Shown piece after piece: positions 33,455-45,208 of a stretch of DNA of 64,000 bases (positions within the stretch are counted from its first letter, which is position 1; each line of letters begins with the position of its first letter). Both the position numbers and the translations under genes were made by a program. The notes under the pieces were generated by a model that saw only the letters and a program-made list of their open reading frames with translations, had not been told where the DNA came from and made no database searches. The stretch is from Xestospongia bergquistia (taxonomy: Eukaryota; Porifera; Demospongiae; Haplosclerida; Petrosiidae): NCBI GenBank assembly GCA_963965975.1, contig OZ014420.1:1762001-1826000 (forward strand), in the 5' to 3' direction.

Positions 33455-36400
33455 TTAATATGCACTACATCTGGATCCAATAGATCCTCTAGATCCTCTA
33501 GATCCTGCAGAATGTACAGATGATCTATCACCAGTAGGCATATGACCAACAGAGTAGGAATGATGTAAAGGACTAGAAAATTGAACATCAGGTAGATTCT
33601 GATGTGGATGATGAACAGGTGGACTACTAAGTAATTGCCATAATTTAACTATTGAGTCAGATTGGCTATTAGGTGATTTGTATGATGATAGGAGAGGAGA
33701 TCTATCAAAGGTAGGTAATGATGATGGTTGTGATGATAATGTTGAGATATTATAGTCAAAGGAAGAATATAATTCATATCGGATGATAGTATCTTCGATA
33801 ATTGTTAATATTTCATCAGAAGCATAATACACTGGGGCATGACCAAACGTATTAGCTATACAAGGATCAGCACCCAGTGATAACAATATCTCTACTGCTT
33901 TGATATGATTTCCAATACAACCCATGTGTAGTGCTGTATTTCCAGAAGGTCCAATGTCATTGACCTCAGCTCCATTTTTCCATAACAAATCTATAATTTC
34001 GTGATGACCTCTTTGACTAGCTATCATTAAAGGTGTAAAAATATCTTTGGTCATTATGTTATAGTTTGCTCCACACTTGAGGAGAGCAGAGACGATTGCT
34101 GTGTGTCCATTTTCACTAGCACAATATATTGCCGTAGCACCATTATCTGCTTGAGCATCTAAGTTAACACCCACTTTTAATAAACACTCCACTATTTCAA
34201 GATGTCCATTGAAACTTGCTATGATAAGAGGTGTATTACCATTCTTCCATGGTATTTTAGGATTTGCTCCATGCTTGAGGAGAGCAGAGACAATTGCTGT
34301 GTGTCCATTATGACTAGCACAATATACTGCTGTAACACCATTATCTGCGTGAGCATCTAAGTCAACACCCACTTTTAATAAACACTCCACTATTTCAAGA
34401 TGTCCATTAAAACTTGCTATGATAAGAGGTGTCGCACCATTCTTCATAGGTATTTTAGGATTTGCTCCATACTTGAGAAGAGTAGAGATAATTGCAGTGT
34501 GTCCATTTTCACTAGCACAATATACTGCTGTAGCACCATCATCTGCTTGAGCATCTAAGTTAACACCCACTTTTAATAAACACTCCACTATTTCAAGATG
34601 TCCATTGAAACTTGCTATGATAAGAGGTGTTTCACAATTCTTCATAGGTATTTTAGGATTTGCTCTATGCTTGAGGAGAGCAATGACAATTACTGTGTGT
34701 CCCTTTTCACTACTACAATATACTGCTGTAGCACCATTATCTGCTTGAGCATCTAAGTTAACACCCACTTTTAATAAACACGCCACTATTTCAAGATGTC
34801 CATTGAAACTTGCTATGATAAGAGGTGTGGCACCATTCTTCATAGGTATTTTAGGATTTGCTCCATACTTGAGAAGAGTAGAGACAATTGCTGTGTGTCC
34901 ATTTTCACTACCACAATATACTGCTGTAGCACCATCATCTGCTTGAGCATCTAAGTTAACATCCACTTTTAATAAACACTCCACTATTTCAAGATGTCCA
35001 TTGAAACTTGCTATGATAAGAGGTGTGGCACCATTCTTCATAGGTATTTTAGGATTTGCTCCATACTTGAGAAGAGTAGAGACAATTGCTGTGTGTCCAT
35101 TTTCACTACCACAATATACGGCTGTATCACCATCATCTGCTTGAGTATCTAAGTCAACACCCACTTTTAATAAACACGCCACTATTTCAAGATGTCCATT
35201 GAAACTTGCTATGATAAGAGGTGTGGCACCATTCTTCCTAGGTATTTTAGGATTTGCTCCATACTTGAGGAGAGCAGAGACAATTGCTGTGTGTCCATTT
35301 TCACTAGCACAATATACTGCTGTAACACCATTATCTGCTTGAGCTTCTAAGTTAACACCCACTTTTAATAAACACTCCACTATTTCAAGATGTCCATTGA
35401 AACTTGCTGTCATAAGAGGTGTGCTACCATTTTTCAGAGGTATCTTTGGATTTGCTCCATACTGGAGGAGAGCAAAGACAATTGTTGAGTGGCCATTCCT
35501 ACATGCAATAAAAATTGCTGTAGCTTGATCACAGGTAGAGATTTGATTATTAATATTAATATCAGCTACTGATAGTAGTAGATTAACTGCATCAACTGAG
35601 CCAACCTCAACAGCCTTCAAGAAAATGTTGTCAATAGAAATATTTGTATCTTGAGGTACATCACTTTTAAAAATAACTCTACCACATACTACTAGAGAAA
35701 TAATACCAACTGAAGACATAAACTCTTTAGAGTAAACTAAACCAGTAACTAAGTCCTCAATTAACACATTAGGAAGAACAACCCAATTAATAAATACACA
35801 ACCATCTCGAACATATATTTTGCCAAGATGACTTGTCTTTTGAATGAGATACTTCACTAACTTTTCAAATCTTTCAATAGTCACATTGCGCCAAAACCCT
35901 ATCAGCTTTAGCTGAACATCATTAGTTCCTCTTGTGTTTTCTTGTACAATTTGACTACAGAGGGTTTTGATGGAAGCTAGCTTTTTAAACTTCTCCAATT
36001 CTTTCTTGTAGTTTTTGAAGCTCAATTTCAATGATTTACAATCTCCTAAAAAGGCATCCACTAAATCCTCAAGACAATAATACTGAATAAAACAAAAATG
36101 TGGACATAGAATCTCAAAAACATCATTAATAGTAGTGATTTTATTAGAGATCTCCAATTGTAAATGGATTCGAGAATAAGTTCTCAAATTTTCTACTAAA
36201 AAACTTCTAGCATTGAAGTGTTCTCTTACATTGTCAACTAGTAAGGAAAATTTTGAGTGCAATCTTTGAAGTTCTCGAACTGTGCATTCTTCAACTTCAA
36301 TTGCATACACATTTCTAGAGACAATATCTACAAACTTAGGACTTGGAGTAACTTCTATATCACTATTATTGTCATCAATTGAGGTTACTTTGAGGGTGGT

Positions 36401-36688
36401 ATGAAGTGATGACTGAATAACATATTTCTCACGAATTTCTTTGGCAAGAGCATGATTTCGTACGTTGTCTAAAGCGTCAGCAATCTTCTCCCATGTGGGG
36501 TAATCTTCTCTGCGCTTCAAAACTTTGAATAATTCCTCTTTACATCTTCGGATTCCTTTGGACTCATACAGACGTTCAATTTCATCCAATATACAATCTT
36601 CTACATCCAGAAAGATACCCAGTGTACGCCAATCGTTCTCCTTTTCTAATGCTAATAAAAAGTTAGTAAGAACAAGACTGTGACTCAT
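33455..36688 (-). CDS. ANK-4: Death-like domain + middle domain + ankyrin array protein
   Basis: A single-exon frame of 1077 residues starts at the ATG at 36686-36688. The Death-like domain is about 5-90. The middle region (about 120-390) includes FCFIQYYCLEDLVDAF, VTIERFEKLVKYLIQK and VLIEDLVTGLVYSKEF. The ankyrin region starts near 390 with SVDAVNLLLSVADINI and holds seven 66-residue dimers of one subtype (NPKIPMKNGATPLIIASF and ATAVYCASENGHTAIVS), then four more divergent C-terminal repeats (HHEIIDLLW, TALHMGCIGNHIKAVEIL). The Ser-rich tail ends GSRGSIGSRCSAY. Its dimers resemble each other more than those of ANK-1 or ANK-5. No membrane segment or signal peptide is seen. Role unknown; a protein-interaction adaptor is the cautious reading. 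Confidence 0.87.
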   Translation of the reverse strand: MSHSLVLTNFLLALEKENDWRTLGIFLDVEDCILDEIERLYESKGIRRCKEELFKVLKRREDYPTWEKIADALDNVRNHALAKEIREKYVIQSSLHTTLKVTSIDDNNSDIEVTPSPKFVDIVSRNVYAIEVEECTVRELQRLHSKFSLLVDNVREHFNARSFLVENLRTYSRIHLQLEISNKITTINDVFEILCPHFCFIQYYCLEDLVDAFLGDCKSLKLSFKNYKKELEKFKKLASIKTLCSQIVQENTRGTNDVQLKLIGFWRNVTIERFEKLVKYLIQKTSHLGKIYVRDGCVFINWVVLPNVLIEDLVTGLVYSKEFMSSVGIISLVVCGRVIFKSDVPQDTNISIDNIFLKAVEVGSVDAVNLLLSVADININNQISTCDQATAIFIACRNGHSTIVFALLQYGANPKIPLKNGSTPLMTASFNGHLEIVECLLKVGVNLEAQADNGVTAVYCASENGHTAIVSALLKYGANPKIPRKNGATPLIIASFNGHLEIVACLLKVGVDLDTQADDGDTAVYCGSENGHTAIVSTLLKYGANPKIPMKNGATPLIIASFNGHLEIVECLLKVDVNLDAQADDGATAVYCGSENGHTAIVSTLLKYGANPKIPMKNGATPLIIASFNGHLEIVACLLKVGVNLDAQADNGATAVYCSSEKGHTVIVIALLKHRANPKIPMKNCETPLIIASFNGHLEIVECLLKVGVNLDAQADDGATAVYCASENGHTAIISTLLKYGANPKIPMKNGATPLIIASFNGHLEIVECLLKVGVDLDAHADNGVTAVYCASHNGHTAIVSALLKHGANPKIPWKNGNTPLIIASFNGHLEIVECLLKVGVNLDAQADNGATAIYCASENGHTAIVSALLKCGANYNIMTKDIFTPLMIASQRGHHEIIDLLWKNGAEVNDIGPSGNTALHMGCIGNHIKAVEILLSLGADPCIANTFGHAPVYYASDEILTIIEDTIIRYELYSSFDYNISTLSSQPSSLPTFDRSPLLSSYKSPNSQSDSIVKLWQLLSSPPVHHPHQNLPDVQFSSPLHHSYSVGHMPTGDRSSVHSAGSRGSRGSIGSRCSAY

Positions 36689-36887
36689 TATTGTAAGGGC
36701 TGATATGGAATTTCCTAGTCGATAGTAGGAGGAGTATGGAATGTATCATGTAAGGATTCTATATAGTTAATAAACATTAATATTATACAACATATTATAA
36801 TTAAAATAATTAAAAAAAGATCAAGACATTGAAATAATAGACAATACAATAATCACTCTTGTTAAACCAGACACACCCCTTAGTCTG

Positions 36888-37642
36888 TTATGAGTAGAAG
36901 GTAAGTATTGATGTTTGGTTTTCTCTTATCAGTCATCAGTACTATATGTCTATAGGATCCACCTCGTTGAGGTACTGGTATAGTACTATATAAACAAGAT
37001 CATATTATATTAGATGAACAAAGTATATAATATATTATCACTTACATTACAATGAATCTAGCTTCAAATGAATGATAATGTAACATTTCTCCTAATCTGA
37101 TTTGTTTGAGTGTCTTCTTGTCCAAACTAAATTCATCAATACCTTCATCTAATGGAAGAGCTAAGTAACGATCAATACTAGAGAAAGTAGAAGACAAGTC
37201 ATTAACAGTATATATCTCTAACACATGGAGTTAGAACTAAGACAGTTAATGATAGTTTGTATATTACACATCTATATCATTGACTAGTAAGTATGTACTT
37301 GTCTTTAGAAGGTCTGTTATTAATACCAGTAACTTCAAGAACATCAGAGAGATCAATACGAAATTTATGAAGTAGAGAGGTCATCATCTTTAAGAGAAAT
37401 AGATAAATAGAGAGTATTTATAAACCATCAAACTTCTTACCTCAAACTTGCACTGTCAATCTTATGAGAAGATCCTGCTACAAAAATACGAAGTTTACAA
37501 TTCTTCCATAATTTATGACATGATAGAAGAAAAGGAAGTAAGATAGCTAGTCCTATATCAGGAGATAACATATACTAACTAGTACTACTACTAGACACTG
37601 ACCTCCATCATCATATAACCACCACACATCAATAAAACCATT
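36888..37642 (-). pseudogene. SLC12 fragment D (3' end of the copy whose 5' part is fragment E)
   Basis: Retained pieces are [12 protein letters not shown] (to 37642), a [16 protein letters not shown] exon, an IDFSDVLEV exon, [20 protein letters not shown] (about 37040-37215) and the last exon. The last exon has lost about 50 bp and is frameshifted after PQRGGS. At 37642 the sequence leaves SLC12 in the middle of the FIDVWW exon and enters the gephyrin-containing block. The missing 5' exons lie at 45209-46235 on the other side of that block, between ANK-5 and the minisatellite. Confidence 0.75.
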
Positions 37643-37836
37643 AACCATTACAATTAATGTATTTACAATTAATGTATTTTGTAGCTCATGGTAGCCAAAG
37701 TGGTATGTTATACTCCCTATTTATCCATTTTATAGTATTATGTATCCATTTATTCCTGTCTATTTATCTATTTCAGGGAGTTATGCATCCACAAACAAAT
37801 AAAAGGTGACAGTAGCTGACACTGGATTACCTAAAA

Positions 37837-40023
37837 TTACAAGTTATCAGATTGACTAGCAGCAAGTAATGAATAACAATTGCTGTCATAAATCTGACCA
37901 GGACCCAACACTTTACTTGGATCAATAACCTAGATAGATAGATAGATAGATGAGACATACATACAAATGAATGAATGAATGGATGGACAAACAGACAAAC
38001 TGATTAATAAATAATAATCACTTCATTTCCTGTTGATAATACTGCCACTTGAGGAGTTTTATAGACAGTGAGTAGTGTTACTCCAACAGATGGAGCTAAT
38101 CCAATTTCAGATGGTCCTAATACACTTCCCTTTTCCAATACAATATCACCTTTGGCGATATCTGAACCCACGGTTCAAGAATAATATATAATTAAAACTA
38201 TGATAATTAGAGAAGAAGTACCTAATATCTTGTCCTGCTTTCACTGAGGATAGGATCTTTTTTTTTCTCTCTATTTTCCCCTGGCAATAACAATAATTAT
38301 CATCTTAACTTAGCACACAAAACACTTACATCATCAGTACTGGCTATTAACTCAGTATCTTCCACCATAACTACAGCATCTGCACCATTAGGTAGAGGAC
38401 CACCTGGACCTACATTCCCAAAGACTACTGTAATACTAGACTAGACAGACATATCATAAGTTTTTATGTAAAAATATTTACCATTTCACCAGCTGGAATT
38501 GGAGCCAAGACGTCTCTCTCACCTGTTCCATCAGCACCTGTAAAGTTTTCAAATTATATCCCCACCCTCTCTCCTTGAAGATGACTTACTAATAACAGCA
38601 TAATTTTTAACCATCTTTTATGGATGCTAGAAAAGGAGGTAAGGGTTGGCCAGCAATAATATCTTCTGCCAAGACACATTGTAAAGCATCTAATAATGTA
38701 ACATATTGTTAACCTCTTCCAATTTCCAAAATAAAATAAAGAAACATACCTACAAGAGATTTCTGTTCTGTTAGTAGACATGAGGATGTATTTTGTGATA
38801 TCACATGAAGTGCTTCATCCACTGATAACATAGGATAGGGAGAATGACATGGACGCAGTGCCACTGGATGGAAATCCTCCTTTAATAGAAACCAATATTT
38901 GTTAGACAATATGAGTTTTGTGTGAAACCGTGAATGTCATACTTCATGTCCTTGTGTGAGTTTAACATTTCCATGAGAACATGAATGATGTGGGATCATG
39001 TGAACATCATGTGATTTTGTTCCAGTCATTTCTTGATGTGTTTGGTGGACACGTTGATGTGATCCAGATAATAGATCTATATTTGTACTAAATTGTTTAG
39101 TAAAATAGCTACCTCTTGGAATTACCCAGAGCATGTGGTAGGGTTGGTCGTAAAATGGTAAAACACTCCTGTATATGTAAACAAAAAGATTAGACTTCTC
39201 TCTCTCTCTCTCTCTCTCACGCACACATACACAACACACTCTCTTACTTCTGATCCCTTTTTGCTACGTGGTAACTTAGTAATAAGAAAATTATTTCTAA
39301 TACCACAAACAGGTCAATAAAACAATCAGTCTTGCATGAAACAAGTTCAATGAATATGTTACCTTGACAACATTGCCATTGGTGTAATCTCTAAGGATTT
39401 ACTGATCATGGCAGTAACCAAACCTGGAGCCTCTTTATCTAATAATAGTTTAGTTGCCTACAAAAACAACCAAATATTAAGTAATATTTTATATAAATAC
39501 TACTTCTGGTGTAATGTCTCTTGGACTGAATCATGTTCCGCTTGTAGTGAGAATGAGACTTAAGTTTCTTCTATCAACCCAATCAATTAAGACTTCCTAA
39601 TTTGATAAAATCAATACTGATCAGTATATAGTTTCAGAGAGCCAACCCTTCCTTCTATCTCAATGATAAGCCTGAGGGGAGGAATAGCAGATTCCCTAAT
39701 ATTATTGGTCATAATTACCTTAATAGCCTCCATTTGATCAGGAACACACTTACTAGTGACATCAACATTACTAATGCTCAGCTTATGAAATGATAATACA
39801 AATAATATTTCAGACCCATTCTCAGACACCAAGGGTTTGGGATTGGAATTATACCAGTACTTACTCTTGCCAGTCAACAAGGAGTCTTATCAGATTTGGA
39901 CCACTTGTATCTTCTGCCTCACCTTTGAAGCACCTGTCACTAACTACATCACATATATAAATAAAATAGATAAGAACATTACATACACACACCTGTTAAA
40001 ACTCCTGCTTTCCTCTTTGCCAT
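37837..40023 (-). pseudogene. GPHN: Gephyrin-like pseudogene 1 (molybdenum cofactor biosynthesis), 3'-truncated
   Basis: Exons in order are MAKRKAGVLT (ATG 40021-40023), SDRCFKGEAEDTSGPNLI (about 39880-39945), [26 protein letters not shown] (about 39500-39600), KEAPGLVTAMISKSLEITPM (about 39365-39455), PVCGIRNNFLITKLPRSKKG (about 39245-39320), ECFTILRPTLPHAL (about 39110-39170), then the E-domain: SPYPMLSVDEALHVI, LAEDIIAGQPLPPFLASIKD, DVLAPIPAGEM, NGADAVVMVEDTELIASTDD, GPSEIGLAPSVGVTLL and STGNEV. Gephyrin joins MogA- and MoeA-type activities to insert molybdenum into molybdopterin. Lesions are TGA at 39531-39533 in the TTGGTGF motif, a 7-nt insertion giving TAA at 38607-38609 after IKDG, and loss of everything after STGNEV plus about 30 codons. 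Clearly dead. Confidence 0.8.
39195..39218. repeat. (CT)n microsatellite in gephyrin pseudogene 1
   Basis: A short dinucleotide run in an intron between two G-domain exons. The duplicate at 52161-52235 is about three times longer. Confidence 0.85.
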
Positions 40024-43000
40024 ACTTCATCCTTTCTCCTGTGAGCCACACCTCCAAACAATAATGTTATGTGCTAATCTAGACAGCCAAAATGAGAAGT
40101 CATTTTGACTGGAAGGAAAGTCAACTGTAATTGTAGACTTGAATTTCTGATAGTCAAATGGATGTGTTCCATTTAAATAGTTTTCAATGTAAATTTGAGC
40201 AAAGGGCCAACTGTCCTGTCTATTAAATCTTATATCTCATATAGACAGGTTTTAAATTGATTTTTAATAATTGAGTGAACGATGTAATATATTGTAAGCC
40301 ACAAGACATGGTCATGGCGGGACCCCACTGACCAATCGGATTACTTTATTCTGATAATAACACATCCATTGTGCTTATCAAAATAAAACTATTTCATATT
40401 GTTCCTACTATACAATGCAGTGACTGGTAAAACCAGTTTCTCTGACAAGTTGCTCTAGTTTGTATCTTACTGCGCATGCTCAAAATAAAACCCGGGAAAA
40501 ACATGGTATAAAAACAGTACAAACCTGCACTGTTCTTCTGTTTGACTGAATGCAGAGCTGGTGAATATTGATCCCTGGAGAAGAGGTACTTTCTTCTGCT
40601 AATTTTCTGAAGGAACTACCGTGTTTTATCCCAGCATTGGTCCCTGGAGAAGAGCTATACGCAATTGATCATGACTAGTATTCTGAGTGTTGTCTTATGC
40701 AACTTCTCAATTCAGAGAGGGCAATGTTGCAGTTTCGTTATTTAGCTGTGTTTGTATGTTGAACATTTCTATTCTACAGAAATGATGGACAAGTAAGTCT
40801 GTTTGTTGATATTGAGTAGAACTGAGCATTCTTGCACCATAAAAATAAAGTAGGCATTTACTAACAAAGACACATTTAGTTTTTATTAACCTTTATTCAC
40901 AGCTAAGTCTGTCATTAGTTCTTCACTCTATATGATCTCTTCCTCTTCATTAGGACATTGTCTCTATTGATGTTACTCAGTCTTGCAAAAAATCTTTGCC
41001 CAACAATGTCAGGAGGATCATTAATAGTTGGTCGTTGTCAAACACTCACATTATTCATTGTATACATATGGAGCCTAAACTAATGCTGTTATTTGCCAAA
41101 AGACTGATGACTACTTCAGACCATGCCCTCTACATTATATTCTGACAGGAGAAGATAAAAGTGAGTACCACTACATATAGTCTATGTTGTCAACTAGTAT
41201 AGAGCTGTCTTCATTCTCCCCTTAATATTAGTGTGTTTATTAGTATAAAGTTACATTCATAATATGTCTTATGTATAACTGTAGTATTTCAATTAGTACA
41301 TTAATTGTGAATGTGAAGCATCCCAAAAAAGAAATGCACTTTGTTAGAAATAACTAAAATAATTAATCTATATATTTGTGAGGGTTAAATATTATTCTTG
41401 TTTTAAAATCATTTTTCTATATATATATCATTGCAATAAATGGTTTAGCCCCTGATGGCTGTTTTTCTATCTTCCAGTGTTTATCTTTTATTTTTCTATC
41501 TATAGGACATTAAAACCCTGGATTTAATTGTGTCATTTACCTCTGTTAACGTGCACTATCATGTTGTGTACCACTCTGGAGTAGTTGTGATTTTATTTAG
41601 GGATGTTGTATTGTTGGTTATTACTGGTAACCTGTAAGTCTGTTCATGTATGTAGTGTACACTGTCTCATGTATTGGGTAGTTGCATGATGGACAACATA
41701 CATATGATGGACTAAAGTGAAGACTTGCATGCTAACGACGCATGACAATATAGACTTCCGTCTCCCTATGTTCTGTTACAAGTCCATTTGTTGATACATC
41801 GCTGTATCTAAGGGATTTGTTTGTGCTTAGTTGGGTTATCACTGTGTGTTCACTTCAGTAGAGAATCATTTCTGGCCCATAGCTTGGCTTTGACCCTGAC
41901 AGTATCTGGGCCATCTAGTTTTTGTAGACTGGGCCACCACTTAGTTTTTATAGACTGGGTCATCTAGTTTTTGATAGGTTTTATAGACTGGGTCATCTAG
42001 TTTTTGATAGGAGTGTATGATCAACAAGGTATCATGTGCTCCTAGTTTTCTTAGGTCTAGATAATTGATACATTTTGAGCATGTAGGCTAGTTTTTTTGT
42101 GGCCCATCTACTTTTTACCCAGATTTTTCTGGGTGACCTAAAGTCAACCCAGCTTTTACTGGGTCTATAGTTTTTCCCCAGCTTTTACTGGGTGTATTAT
42201 GTCCACATTCACCTCTGTATTATTTAATTTTATTTGTTGTTGTTGTTGTGGCTTGTCTTGTCTTGCTTGTCTTCCTTCAAAACTGTGAGTTACCTTGTCT
42301 TTTTGTTTAGTAACTGTACGCTATGTGACATTAACTGTACTACTACATTCTATAACAGAACTAGGCACTAATACAGTTCATTATAAGGAGATGGAAGTCC
42401 TAATATAAATGTATTGTAGAAACTAGTGATACCTTTGTGTACCCATAGTACATGAGGACTAGTTTCTATTACTCTATTGTGTTTATTGCTGTTACTGCAT
42501 TGCACTGTGAGCATTAGCTTCAAGAGCTTTTCTGATATTGCTTCTGAATTAATTGCTATGATCAAATATCAATTCATTATCTTCAGATTAGTATTGAGTT
42601 ATCATTAGTTTCGTAATATTTCATTGACTATTGGTGACTTACAGAGAGCTTCAAAGACAGCTTATTGAAAAGATAACACAAGGCATTCATTATTTATTGA
42701 ACATGGGCGTTTAAAGATAGCTTATCATATTAACTAAAGGGAATATTATTGAGGTCAGGTCTCTGGCATTTAAAGACAACTTATAGTTATTAAGCTAAAG
42801 ACAGCTTAGCATTATTGGACTAAAAGACAGCTTACATTTATGAGTTTGGACATTCAAGACATTTAAATGTTGGCATATATAGTGCGTGCTATTAAAACGT
42901 CATGTATTTTATATTTGGCATTCATTTTGAAGCAATTTTGTTGATTTAATTGAGCATTTAAAGACAGTGTGTATATGTTTCATTTTCTTCTCAAATATGG

Positions 43001-43264
43001 CCTATAGAGGATTTAAAGACATCTTAGTTTTCTAGTTTATTTCCAATTTTTGAACTTTTCGAGAATATAAATTTTGTATTGCTTTGCATATTTTCTAATT
43101 TAATAAGCTTTTCACAAGTCACTATTTTCGGGCCTTATTTATTTTTAGTTTATTTCCTATAGCTTCCATTCATTCTAGTGAACACAGGTTTGTTAATAAA
43201 GTAAGTTATTGTGATCCAAATTGACGTTACTTTTCAGCTATTATTTTTTTTCATATTTCTAATA
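40024..43264. other. 3.2 kb without a recognisable gene, between gephyrin pseudogene 1 and minisatellite 1
   Basis: No supportable coding region is present on either strand. Visible structure includes direct repeats of TAGACTGGGTCATCTAGTTTTT (shown by its two halves TAGACTGGG and TCATCTAGTTTTT) at about 41930-42005. There are also three short hairpins ACCCAG-6 nt-CTGGGT (third arm CCCAG/CTGGG) at 42117-42134, 42147-42164 and 42177-42193. A cluster of AAAGACAGCTTA-like motifs occupies 42650-42970. Everything recurs with few changes at 53042-56290. Confidence 0.5.
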
Positions 43265-43279
43265 CTGATTTTACTACAT

Positions 43280-44590
43280 CTCATTGGATCAAAAAGAGAA
43301 TTCTACCATCAATCAAGAACTACCATTGATCAAGGAACTTCCAGTGAGTTTTAAACACATTTTACTATGTTGCTTTGAATAGATAAGAGAATTCTACCAT
43401 CAATCAAGAACTACCATTGCAAGGAACTTCCAGTGAGTTTTTCATAATATCTTACTATGTCACATTGGATATAAAAGAGAATTCTACCATCAATCAAGAA
43501 GTACCATTGATCAAGGAACTTCCAGTGAGTTTTAAACACATTTTACTATGTTGCTTTGGATAGATAAGAGAATTCTACCATCAATCAAGAACTACCATTG
43601 ATCAAGGAACTTCCAGTGAGTTTTTGATAATATTTTACTATGTTGTATTGGATAGAAAAGAGAATTCTATACCATCAATCAAGAAGTACCATTGATCAAG
43701 GAACTTCCAGTGAGTTTTTGATAATATTTTACTATGTTGCATTGGATAGAAAAGAGAATTCTATACCATCAATCAAGAACTACTATTGATCAATGAACTT
43801 CCAGTGAGTTTTTAATAATATTTTACTATGTTGCATTGGATAGATAAGAGAATTCTATACCATCAATCAAGAACTACCATTGATCAAGGAACTTCCAGCG
43901 AGTTTTTCATAACATCTTACTGTGTTGCATTGGATAGAAATGAGAATTCTAACATCAATCAAGAACTACCATTGATCAAGGAACTTCCAGTGAGTTTAAA
44001 CACATTTTACTATGTCGCATTGGATAGATAAGAGAATTCTACCATCAACCAAGAACTACCATTGATCAAGGAACTTCCAGTGAGTTTTTCATAATATTTA
44101 CTATGTCGCATTGGATAGAAAAGAGAATTCTACCATCAATCAAGAACTACCATTGATTCAAGGAACTTCCAGTGAGTTTTTCATAATATGTTACTCTGTC
44201 ACATTGGATAGAAAAGAGAATTCTACCATCAATCAAGAACTACCATTGATCAAGGAACTTCCATAGTTTTTCGTAACATTATACTGTGTCGCATTGGATA
44301 GAAAAGATAATTCTATACCATCAACCAAGAACTACCATTGATTCAAGGAACTTCCAGTGAGTTTTTCATAATATGTTACTCTGTCACATTGGATAGAAAA
44401 GAGAATTCTACCATCAATCAAGAACTACCATTGATCAAGGAACTTCCATAGTTTTTCGTAACATTATACTGTGTCGCATTGGATAGAAAAGATAATTCTA
44501 TACCATCAACCAAGAACTACCATTGATCAAGGAACTTCCACTGAGTTTTTATACATATATAATTTGTGTTGCGTTGAATAGAAAAGAATT
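43280..44590. repeat. 91-bp minisatellite, array 1 (about 14 units)
   Basis: The units begin GAGAATTCTACCATCAATC, continue through TACCATTGATCAAGGAACTT and end in one of two variants: TTAAACACATTTTACTATG with TTGCTTTGG, or TTCATAATATTTTACTATG with TCGCATTGG. The period is about 91 bp, with occasional 2-3-bp indels such as TCTATACC. The array lies in the same block as a gephyrin pseudogene. Because 91 is not a multiple of three, any reading frame rotates between units; the array is not coding. Confidence 0.9.
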
Positions 44591-45208
44591 TACCATTAAT
44601 CAGTGAGTTGTTTCTGGTCATATTGGATGAAGAACACAACAAGTGATCAAGACTCAATCCAGTATATACAGATAAGTTTTTTACAATATTTTCTATAGGA
44701 TGTCACAGATCAATTAATTCCTAAACATTTTGAAGTAAATTACATTTAATTCATATATCTCTTCTCTTTCCAAACAGTGTGGCCAACAATGTATACTACC
44801 TCCATGTGGTGTTTCCTGGGGTCTCAACAGTTCTTGTAGGAGGACTAAATCTACTATAACAGACAAAAGAACTGCTTAAACTTTAAGAATAATTTTCTTA
44901 CAATCTTTTGACATTTATTGTCTACATTGATATGATATTTTTGTTTCAAAAATGGTATGGAGTATTATGACTCCTAATTACAGAGGTTTCTAACAGTATG
45001 ATCTATTCCTATATGTTAACAATAAATCATTTTGACTATTCTCTTTGTCAATGTAATTGTCATAATTTCACTTCTCCTTTGGCCAATATATATTTGTACT
45101 GTTTTCCTCTCTTAAACTCTTACTAGTAATATCAAAATACTGCACTTGTGTCAATCAATTCATATTCTTTATTTCTAATCATGTTCATTAAATTTTCTTC
45201 TCTGTACC
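44591..45208. other. Unique spacer between minisatellite 1 and SLC12 fragment E
   Basis: About 600 bp with no recognisable gene. It has no counterpart after minisatellite array 2, where the SLC12 exon follows within about 40 bp. Confidence 0.5.

Noticed and set aside
43828..44031. Open frame of 67 codons inside minisatellite array 1
   Set aside because: The frame rotates every unit because 91 is not divisible by three. The opening is local and has no start context or homology.
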